Shown: piece by piece, positions 53,823 to 63,451 of the stretch
How the letters are laid out: every line of letters begins with the position of its first letter
How positions within the stretch are numbered: the first letter of the stretch is position 1
NCBI RefSeq assembly: GCF_028561755.1
Contig: NZ_JAQQTD010000006.1
Coordinates: 1 to 64,000 of the forward strand
DNA from: Altibacter sp. HG106
GTDB lineage: Bacteria; Bacteroidota; Bacteroidia; Flavobacteriales; Flavobacteriaceae
Reading direction: 5' to 3'
DNA: 64,000 nucleotides
Translations under genes and position numbers: made by a program
Notes under the pieces: generated by a model
Database searches by the model: none
Told to the model about the DNA's origin: nothing
What the model saw: the letters and a program-made list of their open reading frames with translations, nothing else

Positions 53823-55220
53823 TTATTGCCCTCGGAAGAAAATAATGGTACTCAGCGTCTTAATAACGATACTGATATCGAGGAACAAGCTACGTTTTTT
53901 AATGTAATAGAGGTCTAACTGAAGCTTTTCCAACGCATCTTCTGCCGAAACACCGTACTTCGCGTTCACTTGCGCCCAACCCGTTACACCGGGCTTCACC
54001 ACATGACGGACTTCATAGAACGGGATTTCTTCTGCGAGTTGAGCCACGAACACAGGGCGTTCGGGTCTTGGCCCAATCACACTCATATCACCTTTGATCA
54101 CGTTAATGAATTGTGGGATTTCATCAAACCGACTGCGTCGTAAGAACCGCCCGAACTTCGTGATGCGTGCATCTTTCAGGGTGGCGTATTGCGCGCCTTG
54201 CTTTTCGGCATCGGTGACCATTGAACGCAACTTGTAAATCTTGAAATGCTTCCCATTTCGCCCTACTCTGGTTTGGGTGTAGAACAACGGACCTCGGTTT
54301 CCGAAGAGGTTTCCGATAAGGATAATAGGAGAAATAAGAATTCCGAAAGCCAGTCCGATGATAGACAATACCAGGTCTAAAATTCGGTGAAAGAACAGGT
54401 ATAGCTTATTTTGATTACTTCGACTAAACGGAAAATAGCGATAAAAATCCTTATCCACATGCTGCACGGGCACGCGCTGGGTGATCTCCTCGTACACCTG
54501 AGTATATTCGCGAATGGCACACCCTTTTTCCAGCAGATTGATCAATTGGTTTGAGAGCGATACGGTAATTCCTTGTGATTGCGGACTCGCCACAACGATC
54601 TCCGAAATGGCGTGTTCTGTCACGGTGTGAGCTACCTCAATGGGCGAGAACTCAAGCACATCTTCGGTAAGGGCATTCTCCGGCACTTCACGAGATCCTG
54701 TATTGATGTAGCCAATGATCTTGTAATTAGGATCGGAACGATGTAAGGAGAAAAGTATGTTTTCAATATCAGCAACATTGCAAATTAGCAACACCCGCTT
54801 GTTAAAACGTGGAGCCGCAATAAGGGCAATGTAGGCATAGCGCCATGTGAATAGGGCCAAGTTCATGGCGATATAGAAATAGACAATTTGCAATCGGTTT
54901 TCCGGAAGTGTGGGCGTAAAGAAGGGTGTCAAGAGATAGAACAATACCGTTACCGAAGAGGTAAGGATGATGTTCTGCACCATCACTTCAAATTTACTGG
55001 CTTTGGGCAGATTATACAGTTCAAAAATCGTGGCGAAAATAGTGAGATATACTGCCAATACGATCGACCAGACCCAGTGTTCTGAGTTGATCTTGAAGTA
55101 ATCGAAGTCAAAAATAAGTCCGACAGCATAAAGCAACAATAACACACTGGCGATATCGAACACACGAAGTAAGACTTTTCGTTCCGATATTTCAAAATGA
55201 ATATGGGACGCTTGTGCCAT
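53823..55220 (-). CDS. Polyprenyl-phosphate sugar transferase initiating polysaccharide synthesis
   Basis: The 465-residue protein has four N-terminal helices, a CoA-binding-like Rossmann region (about 140-250) and the WbaP/WcaJ-type catalytic domain (about 275-460): FYTQTRVGRNGKHFKIYKLR, FLRRSRFDEIPQFINVIKGD and SVIGPRPERP. It transfers a sugar-1-phosphate to undecaprenyl phosphate, the first step of the surface-glycan pathway. It is the last gene of the minus-strand glycan operon. Confidence 0.93.
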   Translation of the reverse strand: MAQASHIHFEISERKVLLRVFDIASVLLLLYAVGLIFDFDYFKINSEHWVWSIVLAVYLTIFATIFELYNLPKASKFEVMVQNIILTSSVTVLFYLLTPFFTPTLPENRLQIVYFYIAMNLALFTWRYAYIALIAAPRFNKRVLLICNVADIENILFSLHRSDPNYKIIGYINTGSREVPENALTEDVLEFSPIEVAHTVTEHAISEIVVASPQSQGITVSLSNQLINLLEKGCAIREYTQVYEEITQRVPVQHVDKDFYRYFPFSRSNQNKLYLFFHRILDLVLSIIGLAFGILISPIILIGNLFGNRGPLFYTQTRVGRNGKHFKIYKLRSMVTDAEKQGAQYATLKDARITKFGRFLRRSRFDEIPQFINVIKGDMSVIGPRPERPVFVAQLAEEIPFYEVRHVVKPGVTGWAQVNAKYGVSAEDALEKLQLDLYYIKKRSLFLDISIVIKTLSTIIFFRGQ

Positions 55221-55248
55221 AGGTAGGTTTATATCGCTAAAGTACTAT

Positions 55249-56268
55249 TTATTCATCTAATATTGGAAACCATTTCTCCTTTACCACCTTCCAATCATAG
55301 TTGGTCACCTGAGCGCGAGCGGCAGTAGCAAGTTGACTTCCCTTTTTAGGATTCGCCAATAAGTCCTGTACAGCAAAAACGAAAGGATCCACTTCGTTGG
55401 GAGGCACGAGTATTCCGGTGCGACCGTCATCAATGAGGTAAGGCACTCCACCTACATTGGTTGAAATCACCGGCAATCCCAAGGCCATCGCTTCGATGAC
55501 ACTCACGGGGGTGTTGTCGAAGTTCGTGGTGTTGATAAAAATATCATAGGAAGTGGAAAGGGCAACCCATTTGGTTTTGGAAAGTTTTCCGGTGAACGTC
55601 ACCGCTACATTTTCCGCTTCAGCCATTTCTTTACAACGTTGCAGGCTTCCGTCTTTTTCGGGCCCTACCATACAAAGACTGGGATGACACCCTTGCTTTT
55701 GAAGTGACTTGACAACATCCAAAGCCAGCATCGGATTATAAAGTTCGGCAAAGGAGCGCACCCACAGTATTTTTGGATGTATCTGTTTCCGAAGTACAAA
55801 CGGATAGTTTTTAAGCTGAATGGTATTGGGGATATATACTAGGTTGTCGTATCCTTGTTTTTTGAAAGCCTCAAGCAGATACGCCGAAGGCGCAACATTG
55901 ATCTTTGCTCCATGAAATAACCGGCGGCAGTGACGCTCACTGCGCTGCAGGCGGCTAGGCAGGTCTCCTCCTCGAAGAATGGGAATATACGGAATGCGAA
56001 GCAACCGACAGAGATTCGCTACGGCGACGGCGAAATAAAAATTTTGGGTACTGTAGGTATCGATAAGCACCACCTTCGACTTTGGTCCGTATCGCAACAC
56101 CGCGGCAAGCATGTCTATGAGACGGAGTACCTTATTCCTTTTGGAAGAGGCCGTCTTTACAGCATACCCTTCTTCTGCTAAGAAGCGGCCCAGGGTTTCA
56201 ATGGAAGTAACCGTACTGCCTTTGCGGGCTAGCTTGTTTCCGATGTAGAGGATGCTTCCTTTTTTCAC
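55249..56268 (-). CDS. GT4 family glycosyltransferase
   Basis: The 339-residue GT-B protein has an N-terminal Rossmann strand ILYIGNKLARKGST, the acceptor half to about 170, and the donor half with PKILWVRSFAELYNP, VTFTGKLSKT and the E-x7-E nucleotide-sugar motif in PVSVIEAMALGLPVISTNVGG. Sugar and linkage are unknown. Its start lies 71 bases inside the upstream polymerase/ligase gene, a long overlap. Confidence 0.9.
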   Translation of the reverse strand: MKKGSILYIGNKLARKGSTVTSIETLGRFLAEEGYAVKTASSKRNKVLRLIDMLAAVLRYGPKSKVVLIDTYSTQNFYFAVAVANLCRLLRIPYIPILRGGDLPSRLQRSERHCRRLFHGAKINVAPSAYLLEAFKKQGYDNLVYIPNTIQLKNYPFVLRKQIHPKILWVRSFAELYNPMLALDVVKSLQKQGCHPSLCMVGPEKDGSLQRCKEMAEAENVAVTFTGKLSKTKWVALSTSYDIFINTTNFDNTPVSVIEAMALGLPVISTNVGGVPYLIDDGRTGILVPPNEVDPFVFAVQDLLANPKKGSQLATAARAQVTNYDWKVVKEKWFPILDE

Positions 56269-57604
56269 GCACCAAAGATAGTAAACAAAGCCCGTAGATA
56301 AATGCCGGAGCTGCGATTCGCATGGAAGAGTGATTGATGGTCAAAAACCAGAACGCCATAAAGGCGAATAGATAGACATTAGTTCGGTTATAAATTCTAA
56401 AGATTAAGGGTGTGAGCACCAGTATAATAAGTCCGAGTAACCCAAACAAGCCATGTTCAGAGAACATTCGAGTTATTTCGTTATGAGAATTCGACAATCG
56501 CCCGGTCTGGGCTTGTCGGTATTCACGAATTTTGCCCACGCCTATGCCGGTTAAGGGATAATTATAAAACGCCTCCAATTCAGAATTGATCAGCTCAAGC
56601 CGTCCAGTAGACAAGTCCTCCTTCTGACGGCCCGCTGCATCCTGGTTGGCATAGCGCTTGTCGATGAGGCCAGAAGTGTTGACCGAAGTAAATGCCCAGG
56701 TAGCCATAAAGACGACAGCAATAGCAATAAGTTTCGGTAATAAGACTACTTTCTGCTGCACGCCCGAACGCCAGTAGAGTATGGCTAGAAATATGACAGA
56801 ACATACGCCGGCGGTGAGTACACCTCCGCGCGAAAAGGTGACGATGCCTCGATAACTCACGAAGATCAGCAATAGAATATCGATTATGTTGATCAATCGG
56901 TCTTTGATCAAAAACAACCGACTCACTAAAATGAACATTCCGAGGCCTAAAATAGTAGACACCTGATTGGGTCCAAAACCACCCGAGGCTTCAAAATTAG
57001 ACTGTGTACCGGTAAGCACATCACGTATATTGGGGGTATATACATACAAATAGGCAGCCATGGCAACTATGGGCAACAAGGCAGCCAATAGAATTTTTTG
57101 CAGCCGTTTCATGGGCATTTTTCGATTGTAACAATATAAGGCGCAGATCGCCAGACTAATGGGACCACTGAGATTAAAAGCGATCGCCTTTACCATGCTC
57201 GTCTCGTAATTTAAGTTCATGGCCGAAAAGAGGATCCCGGGGATGAGAAAAATGATGAAAAAGATATAGGCCCAGCTTTTTCGGTTAAAGCCTTTGTAGA
57301 ACATGCCCAATGTTAAGAACCCAATTACTGAATACTTGGCAAATTCGTAACTAATGGCTCCCCCTGTCATTCGGGAAAAAACTTCAAAACCCGTAACGTA
57401 GGCCGCTGCCAACAGTACTTCATCATGGCGGTTCTGATTTTTTACGATCAAATATAGGAACAACATTACCGCTCCAAACAGAAAGAATTTGGAGGTCCCT
57501 TGAGCGACATAAATGGTCATTGCCATCCCCAAATGTAGCAGCAGTAATTGAACGTACGATATGTTTGTGACGGCCTTCAAAGCGTTAAGACAGGTATAAT
57601 TCAA
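56198..57604 (-). CDS. O-antigen polymerase/ligase-like membrane protein
   Basis: This 468-residue protein has about 11 transmembrane helices. The large periplasmic loop carries the Wzy_C-type element RLELINSELEAFYNYPLTGI and SHNEITRMFSEHGLFGLLGL (about 325-385), where the conserved Glu/His (HNE) is typical of O-antigen ligase-like proteins. It polymerises or ligates repeat units on the periplasmic side. Its basic C-terminal tail (REKRKHPLHRKQ) covers the 71-base overlap with the next gene. Confidence 0.85.
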   Translation of the reverse strand: MNYTCLNALKAVTNISYVQLLLLHLGMAMTIYVAQGTSKFFLFGAVMLFLYLIVKNQNRHDEVLLAAAYVTGFEVFSRMTGGAISYEFAKYSVIGFLTLGMFYKGFNRKSWAYIFFIIFLIPGILFSAMNLNYETSMVKAIAFNLSGPISLAICALYCYNRKMPMKRLQKILLAALLPIVAMAAYLYVYTPNIRDVLTGTQSNFEASGGFGPNQVSTILGLGMFILVSRLFLIKDRLINIIDILLLIFVSYRGIVTFSRGGVLTAGVCSVIFLAILYWRSGVQQKVVLLPKLIAIAVVFMATWAFTSVNTSGLIDKRYANQDAAGRQKEDLSTGRLELINSELEAFYNYPLTGIGVGKIREYRQAQTGRLSNSHNEITRMFSEHGLFGLLGLIILVLTPLIFRIYNRTNVYLFAFMAFWFLTINHSSMRIAAPAFIYGLCLLSLVREKRKHPLHRKQASPQRQYGYFH

Positions 57605-58637
57605 TCAGTTTCGGCATGAGGGCGGTAGCTGCATACTGTTCTTTAATGTGTTTTTGGTAGGCCAAAGCTTGTTGTAGACGTGCTTCAGGATCTGCCATCA
57701 ACTCTTGCAGGGCTGTTTTCATAGCATCCGGTGCATCTTTAGGCACTACCCGACCAAAGGTACTAATAACTTTAGAACATTGTCCTACGTTCGTTGCCAC
57801 CACGGCCAGTCCCGCCGCGCCATACTCCAACAACGCCATGGGAAGTCCTTCTGAATCACTGGACAGCACTCCAATGGCCGCTCCTCTCAGCAATGCTGAG
57901 ACATCGCTACGCTTACCTAAGATGTCAACCTGACGTTCCAATGCATGTTTTTTCACAAAGGAATATACTGCTTCGGAATATGCATCTTGATAATCAGCTC
58001 CCACCAATACCAAGGTCCATTCGGAAAAAGACACAGACAGTTTCTGAAAGGCACGCAATAAATTGAGATGATTCTTCGGTTCGCGAAGGTTGGCGAGACA
58101 GACGATTCGAAGCGGACGATCCTGACTAGCACCAACAAAACTAGCGTCGGGAACAATGTTGGGAAGATAGTGCACCTGATTGCACCGCAGCTCTTGTTGG
58201 CACCACTGCTGAAGCGCTTCATTGACCGTTATTACAGCGGTGAAAAAGCGGGAACAAAGTCGTAATACCTTATGTTGAGATCCGGAAGAATCAACTCGTT
58301 TTCCATGATGTTCGTGCCAAATGAGTGTTATCTCCGGGCGTATAATTTTTAGTTGTGTCGCCAAGAAATAAGAAGTGGTATGGGCATGGACATGCGTTAT
58401 CTTTTCCTTGCGAACAAAACGCTTAAGTAGCCCTAAGGCAGAAACGTCCAGACTGCGTTTTTTATTCAGAAATAGATATCCTACTGCTGGGGCTAAAGTA
58501 GCTTTCAATACGCCCTCTTTTCGCGTTGTTATTAAATAGGACGCCTCCACAAAGGGCACTAGCGCATTGGCGAGGGTCACCGCCATGCGCTCGGCGCCAC
58601 CAGCATCCAAAGAATCGATAAGCTGAAGCACCCTCAT
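57585..58637 (-). CDS. GT4 family glycosyltransferase
   Basis: The 350-residue protein begins RVLQLIDSLDAGGAERMAVT, the classic GT4 opening. LRIVCLANLREPKNHLNLLR starts the donor domain, and SEGLPMALLEYGAAGLAVVA is the E-x7-E region. HAHTTSYFLATQLK and HEHHGKRVDSSG match acceptor-side GT4 loops. It overlaps the polymerase/ligase gene by 20 bases and the upstream GT4 by four, so it is part of the same operon. Confidence 0.92.
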   Translation of the reverse strand: MRVLQLIDSLDAGGAERMAVTLANALVPFVEASYLITTRKEGVLKATLAPAVGYLFLNKKRSLDVSALGLLKRFVRKEKITHVHAHTTSYFLATQLKIIRPEITLIWHEHHGKRVDSSGSQHKVLRLCSRFFTAVITVNEALQQWCQQELRCNQVHYLPNIVPDASFVGASQDRPLRIVCLANLREPKNHLNLLRAFQKLSVSFSEWTLVLVGADYQDAYSEAVYSFVKKHALERQVDILGKRSDVSALLRGAAIGVLSSDSEGLPMALLEYGAAGLAVVATNVGQCSKVISTFGRVVPKDAPDAMKTALQELMADPEARLQQALAYQKHIKEQYAATALMPKLIELYLS

Positions 58638-59746
58638 ATAAGTAATTTTTTGATAGCGGTTTCAAAAGCATCTAAAGTGTATTGATGCGACCAATGCTGT
58701 GCCGACAGACTCATGGTCGTATACGTTTCTTTGGAAGCGATCAAGGTGTGAAGGCGCGAGGCGTCTTCGGGCAGCTCACCCGTTAAGAGTACGCCTCGAT
58801 TCCCTCCGTCCAGCATCCACGGGATACAGGACACTCCCAAGGCTACCGGAATACACCCCCAGAACATGGCTTCGGCAACGACTTTCGGCCAACCTTCAGA
58901 GCGACTGGGTAGTAGTAAAAAGTGCGCCGACTTGTACGCGTTCTCCACAGTTTCCGCAGTTTGATTGCCATGCAAGGTAACCCATGAAGCCTCATGAGCA
59001 TTGATCCATGCTTCTAATTTGAGTCGTTCTGCCCCGTCGCCGTATATATCAAGTGATGTTGCAATTCCTTTCTCACGTAAGGTGTGCACTAGTTCTACGG
59101 CATACATCGGTTGCTTTCCGGGCGTTAAGGCTCCTACAAAAATACAGCGTACCGGTAGCTGCATTTCCTTTGGAAGAACTTCCGGAATCTTTTCATTCGA
59201 ATAGGTCGCTGTAAAGAACGAAGTGATATTAGCCGTTTGTAAAGGCCAATCGCCATAGACCAAAACATCCATGTTTCTGGTCACCAGTGTATTTCGTAGA
59301 ATTTTTTTTTGAAGTCGGTAACTAAAAGGTTGTTTCGCCTCAGGATCCCAATTCCCGGCATATTTTGCTGTCTTTTTTTTCCACGGAAAGAGCACTTGAA
59401 CGACACAGCCTACGAGCCCAATAGTCCCCGGGCAACGCAAATGTATGTGTTTCGCGATCGTCATAGCCCGTAGCATCTGAAAAAGCACCCACGGCAATAG
59501 CAAAACGGAAAGAACAGCCATCGTTGGCGTTACAAACCCCAATTTTGGAATACGGTAGATCCGAAGCTGTTCATGATGGTAGGCGGCGTGAATTTTAGAG
59601 GTTTCAGCCTTACTTATGGGGGCAACTACGATCACTTTTTCTACATGGCGAATCCAGAGATTCATTTCGCGCACATAGGGACCATAGGCCAAGACATTTT
59701 CCTCTTGCAGAAAATGGGGCGTATGTGTGATGATCGCGAAGGTCAT
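58634..59746 (-). CDS. GT4 family glycosyltransferase
   Basis: The 370-residue protein has IITHTPHFLQEEN at the N-terminus and HIHLRCPGTIGLVGCVV plus KYAGNWDPEAKQP in the acceptor half. VRCIFVGALTPGKQPMYAVE opens the donor half, and SRSEGWPKVVAEAMFWGCIP is the E-x7-E motif. It resembles glycosyltransferases of capsule and O-antigen clusters. Four-base overlaps with both neighbours indicate coupled translation. Confidence 0.9.
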   Translation of the reverse strand: MTFAIITHTPHFLQEENVLAYGPYVREMNLWIRHVEKVIVVAPISKAETSKIHAAYHHEQLRIYRIPKLGFVTPTMAVLSVLLLPWVLFQMLRAMTIAKHIHLRCPGTIGLVGCVVQVLFPWKKKTAKYAGNWDPEAKQPFSYRLQKKILRNTLVTRNMDVLVYGDWPLQTANITSFFTATYSNEKIPEVLPKEMQLPVRCIFVGALTPGKQPMYAVELVHTLREKGIATSLDIYGDGAERLKLEAWINAHEASWVTLHGNQTAETVENAYKSAHFLLLPSRSEGWPKVVAEAMFWGCIPVALGVSCIPWMLDGGNRGVLLTGELPEDASRLHTLIASKETYTTMSLSAQHWSHQYTLDAFETAIKKLLI

Positions 59747-60870
59747 GCGTAGAGGCTTTGGTAAAAGTCAATATTTTGTTCTAAAATACGGCTTTTGTCG
59801 AAGTTCGCTTGAATATGGTCTCGAGCATTGACTCCCATTTCTTTAGCCTCCTTGGGATGTTCAATACACCACTTCATGGTCTCAGCAATGGCTTTGGGGT
59901 CGTACACATCACACAGCCACCCGCTCACGCCGTTGGTGATCGTCTCGGGACCCGGACCGTATTGTGTGAAAATCACCGGTTTTTTCATTAACATAGCTTC
60001 AAGCGTCACTAACCCTTGCGTTTCCATATGCGACGGAAATACGCAGAAGGCAGCTTCGGCGTAGCGTTTCATCAGTGTTTCTTTTGGAATGCTTCCGTGG
60101 AACTGTACGTGCTCAAAATGGGATGTAGGTAATTCTTTCTGAATTCGTTCTATATACGAATCGCCATTAGGATAGTACCAATCCCTTCCGAAGAGATCCA
60201 GATGTTTTTCCGGATGCGTTTTCCGAAGCAAATAAAAGGCCTGAAGCAATTGTCGTACTCCCTTTTTCTCGCAAATGGTTCCTGCAAAAAGGACGCGATT
60301 GTTATTCACGTTCACCTCCGGGACTGCGAGATCGGTATCCATGGGATGTGGAACTACGGCAACAGGTTTGTTGTGATAACTGAGGTATTTCGCGGTATGC
60401 GCTTTGACATAGTTGGATACCGCGATGAATCCATCGGCTTTCGCGAACGAACGCTTTTCGAGCCAGCCTTTCTTTGTATCGATCCCTCTCTTTTCTGCTT
60501 CCGCAAAGAAGTGATGCCCGCCGTGGAGTCGGATGACCTTTTTTGCCCTGTGCTTTCTAGACAAGAAGGCCAAGCCCAATTCTGCCGATTCAATGATGTC
60601 GATGGGATGCTGTTGCTGTAGCTTCCGTAATTTGCGGTTCAACACGCTGGCATTGTGCCAAAAGGCCGGCTTCCATCCCGTTTTCTTAGGAAGACGGATG
60701 AGCTGCACCCCTTCATCTTCCCATCTAATTTCTTGAGCGTCTTTTCCTGCTCCTACAACGGTTACGCGGTGTCCGTTCTGTACCAAGGCGCGACCAAAGG
60801 TTTGTAAAAAGCTACCTACGCCGCCCGGCGACCATACTGGGTATTCATGAGAAAGAAAAACGATATGCAT
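59743..60870 (-). CDS. GT4 family glycosyltransferase
   Basis: The 375-residue protein has FLSHEYPVWSPGGVGSFLQT (glycine-rich acceptor-side loop), RLHGGHHFFAEAEKRG near 118, RVLFAGTICEKKGVRQLLQA opening the donor half, and ETQGLVTLEAMLMKKPVIFT as the nucleotide-sugar motif. The last base of its stop is shared with the neighbour at 59743-59746. It is one of four GT4 enzymes in the operon, which suggests a repeat unit of about four or more sugars. Confidence 0.92.
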   Translation of the reverse strand: MHIVFLSHEYPVWSPGGVGSFLQTFGRALVQNGHRVTVVGAGKDAQEIRWEDEGVQLIRLPKKTGWKPAFWHNASVLNRKLRKLQQQHPIDIIESAELGLAFLSRKHRAKKVIRLHGGHHFFAEAEKRGIDTKKGWLEKRSFAKADGFIAVSNYVKAHTAKYLSYHNKPVAVVPHPMDTDLAVPEVNVNNNRVLFAGTICEKKGVRQLLQAFYLLRKTHPEKHLDLFGRDWYYPNGDSYIERIQKELPTSHFEHVQFHGSIPKETLMKRYAEAAFCVFPSHMETQGLVTLEAMLMKKPVIFTQYGPGPETITNGVSGWLCDVYDPKAIAETMKWCIEHPKEAKEMGVNARDHIQANFDKSRILEQNIDFYQSLYA

Positions 60871-62240
60871 TACAACAGCTTTTTGATGTTTTGAGACGCT
60901 TCCTTTGGGTGATTCACTACCACCTCGAACCAGGAATCAATTGAGGTTTGAGGCTGTGCTAAGGCTTTCTTAATGATTGTCGCAATATGTTCTTTATCGT
61001 TCATCCAGTATACGGCATCGGGAGATGGCATGCTTCGGAAATGCTGGTATTGGTAGATGGTTTCTGTGGACCAGGCCGGGTCCTCCACCGCGTCGTAATT
61101 AATATAAATGCAGGGCTTCTGAAACATTCCAAAATCGAATGCCATGGTAGAGCCTACGTTGATCACGGCATCGGCGTGTTTTGCCAGACTTACTAGCAAG
61201 CATACATCTTCATAGGTTGGGTAGACCGCTGTCCATACCTTTTTATTAAAATTCCATAAGGGAGGCATGTCGATAATCAAATCGGGATATTTGGCGACCA
61301 CGGCATCGTATCGGCCAGAAACATCCACCGGACAGCGCCTAAAGAGCAATTGAACCTCCCTATCCATCCCGGCTTCGGTAAGGGCCGCCGCGATATCGGC
61401 TAAATATTGCGGATCGTGAGGAGAGGTGCCTACGTCATCTCCTGAAAAGCAGATCCATTGTTTTTGCAGATCAAGTTGGTACGTTGCAGCAAAATCTTCT
61501 TTGGAAACAAGGTTGTTGGGATCGTAATAAAACTCAAATTGCGGCGTCCCGGTGACATGAATCGATTCCGCAGGCAATTCAGGATAGAAATACAGCAATT
61601 CCTTTTTCATATGCTTTGACCAAACCAAATATTGATCGGCACGTAGGGCCAGTCGCGCCTTCGGAATATTATCCCAAGAATAAATCACAGCTGTCGTTTT
61701 AATAGAAATATCCTTTGCGGCAGCAAAAACAGTAGGTGCTTTGAGGGCCCGTTGATGGGTACAAAACACACTGGTAATATCTTCTTCCTTCAATAGTTGC
61801 GTCACTTGAGTATAGAAGGTATTTTTCCGAAGCGCCGCCTGATATTTCTTTTCCAGTGATTGAATTTTTTGATACGAACGGATACCACGGGAAGCTCTTG
61901 CCACCGACCTGTAGAACAAATTCTTTTTTAGTCCGCCTTTTTTCTTTTTCCAGAATTTTAAGAGGGTCGGATTTTTTGTGATACGGGCGTTGTACTTGAT
62001 TCGAGCGACATGGATCAACTCGCGATACCAACGTTCTTTCAGGCTTTCATGATAGGATGGAATGACCACATCCCGTTCGATAGTGAGGTGTTGTTTGATC
62101 TGTCGCAGGGTGTCTGCATCAAAGTTGTGAAACAGGATGATAGGGCGATCAGAGTCTTGAAATACCTTTGAGTACAGGTAGTTTTTAATTCCTGTTCCGT
62201 CTGGAACCATCAGAAGTACGTTTCCGTTCTTAGTCACCAT
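60870..62240 (-). CDS. GT-B-like glycan biosynthesis protein (CDP-glycerol-transferase-like), unassigned
   Basis: The 456-residue protein has the two-domain look of the GT-B superfamily: VLLMVPDGTGIKNYLYSKVF at the start, TAVIYSWDNIPKARLALRAD in the middle, and ICFSGDDVGTSPHDPQYLAD with the donor-side HADAVINVGSTMAFDFGMFQ near 390. That last segment resembles the donor site of CDP-glycerol or polysialic-type transferases. The 1-base contact with 60870 and 7-base overlap with 62234 place it in the operon. Its exact sugar is unknown. Confidence 0.65.
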   Translation of the reverse strand: MVTKNGNVLLMVPDGTGIKNYLYSKVFQDSDRPIILFHNFDADTLRQIKQHLTIERDVVIPSYHESLKERWYRELIHVARIKYNARITKNPTLLKFWKKKKGGLKKNLFYRSVARASRGIRSYQKIQSLEKKYQAALRKNTFYTQVTQLLKEEDITSVFCTHQRALKAPTVFAAAKDISIKTTAVIYSWDNIPKARLALRADQYLVWSKHMKKELLYFYPELPAESIHVTGTPQFEFYYDPNNLVSKEDFAATYQLDLQKQWICFSGDDVGTSPHDPQYLADIAAALTEAGMDREVQLLFRRCPVDVSGRYDAVVAKYPDLIIDMPPLWNFNKKVWTAVYPTYEDVCLLVSLAKHADAVINVGSTMAFDFGMFQKPCIYINYDAVEDPAWSTETIYQYQHFRSMPSPDAVYWMNDKEHIATIIKKALAQPQTSIDSWFEVVVNHPKEASQNIKKLL

Positions 62241-63451
62241 GATATTTTACTAAAATAACCATAACTTCCATAGAGTCCCATGAGGATCAACACCGCGTAA
62301 TTTCCTACCACGACCCAATTGGGAAGCTGTCTTTCTTCGGAATAGTTCCAAAACCCGATCACCGCGACTGCGAACAGGGAGGTGAGCCAGCGCAATTCCA
62401 CAAAGGAAATGATAATAAAGGCGAACACCGCGATCATTAACACCAGGAGCATCGGGATGTAATGGGCCGCTGTAATCGCTTTTTGTTTCCAAATACTAAC
62501 AATTCCGAAGCCAAGTACCGTAAGCAGCAGTAAGCCTACCGATCGCACGCTATACACCAGGATGTACCCCAGATCTTTTACAAATTCTTTTAGGGTAACT
62601 ACCGGATCGTGTGTGAGTCCGCTAAACACAGATGCAGGCAAGGAATCGTCACCATTGGCAGCAAGATACGCATCGGTTTCCTTCCATGAAGGGTGACTAA
62701 AACTAGCGCGTTCGCCACGGTTTACTTGAAGTTGCGCCAAATACTGACGTTGCGCCCAGGTAGCCTTGGTAGCTTTGGGAGGGCTTTTTTGATCATAAGA
62801 AATGCCCCAATCCGCTTGAAAGGAGGGAACATTGAGTAGGAGCATCAATACGAGTACGGTAAGCGGAAGAAAGAGTGTTTTCCCACGAATCGAGGCATAG
62901 CGCCACAGCATAAATACGGAGAAGGCAACCCCCGGAAGAAATACGATCCAGAGTTTCCGCGTAAAGATCATGAGCACCAGGGCGACCCCCCACCAGATCA
63001 GGGAACGATATGACTTCTCCTGGATGAGCCGATAGGTTTCCGCAAAGAAAATAACGGCGCACACTGTAAAGAGTCCGTCGTTAAGCCCCACCATAAAATA
63101 GCCAATGGTACAGCACACAAACAACAGCAAGGCAGCAAAGCGCAGGGATCGGATTTTAAGGGTATGAACGCAGTAACCAACCAAAAATGCCAGGAGCAGA
63201 ATATTAACCAACCGCAACGCCCATACGTCTTCCATTAAGAAGGTAAAGGGATACGTTAGTAGCATGTAAGGAAGCGATATTCCTTTAGCGATCGCCGCCC
63301 ACCATCCTTGCTCTTGAACAAGCAAGAGATCGCTAATGAATAAGGACTCATCTCCCGTCCCGGCAGGTTTTGACAGAAAATAATAGCTGTTAAAGAAAAC
63401 ATATATGCCCATCACCAGCAAGAAGAGGGGATTCAGCACTCTACGAATCAT
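62234..63451 (-). CDS. GT-C-like membrane glycosyltransferase
   Basis: The 405-residue protein has about 10 transmembrane helices. Near the N-terminus GTGDESLFISD holds an Asp-Glu pair in the first external loop, as in GT39-type GT-C enzymes, and RKLWIVFLPGVAF lies further on. A large external loop (about 215-275) is hydrophilic. It may use a polyprenyl-linked sugar, or be a flippase/polymerase-like protein. Assignment is by architecture only. Confidence 0.55.
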   Translation of the reverse strand: MIRRVLNPLFLLVMGIYVFFNSYYFLSKPAGTGDESLFISDLLLVQEQGWWAAIAKGISLPYMLLTYPFTFLMEDVWALRLVNILLLAFLVGYCVHTLKIRSLRFAALLLFVCCTIGYFMVGLNDGLFTVCAVIFFAETYRLIQEKSYRSLIWWGVALVLMIFTRKLWIVFLPGVAFSVFMLWRYASIRGKTLFLPLTVLVLMLLLNVPSFQADWGISYDQKSPPKATKATWAQRQYLAQLQVNRGERASFSHPSWKETDAYLAANGDDSLPASVFSGLTHDPVVTLKEFVKDLGYILVYSVRSVGLLLLTVLGFGIVSIWKQKAITAAHYIPMLLVLMIAVFAFIIISFVELRWLTSLFAVAVIGFWNYSEERQLPNWVVVGNYAVLILMGLYGSYGYFSKISW

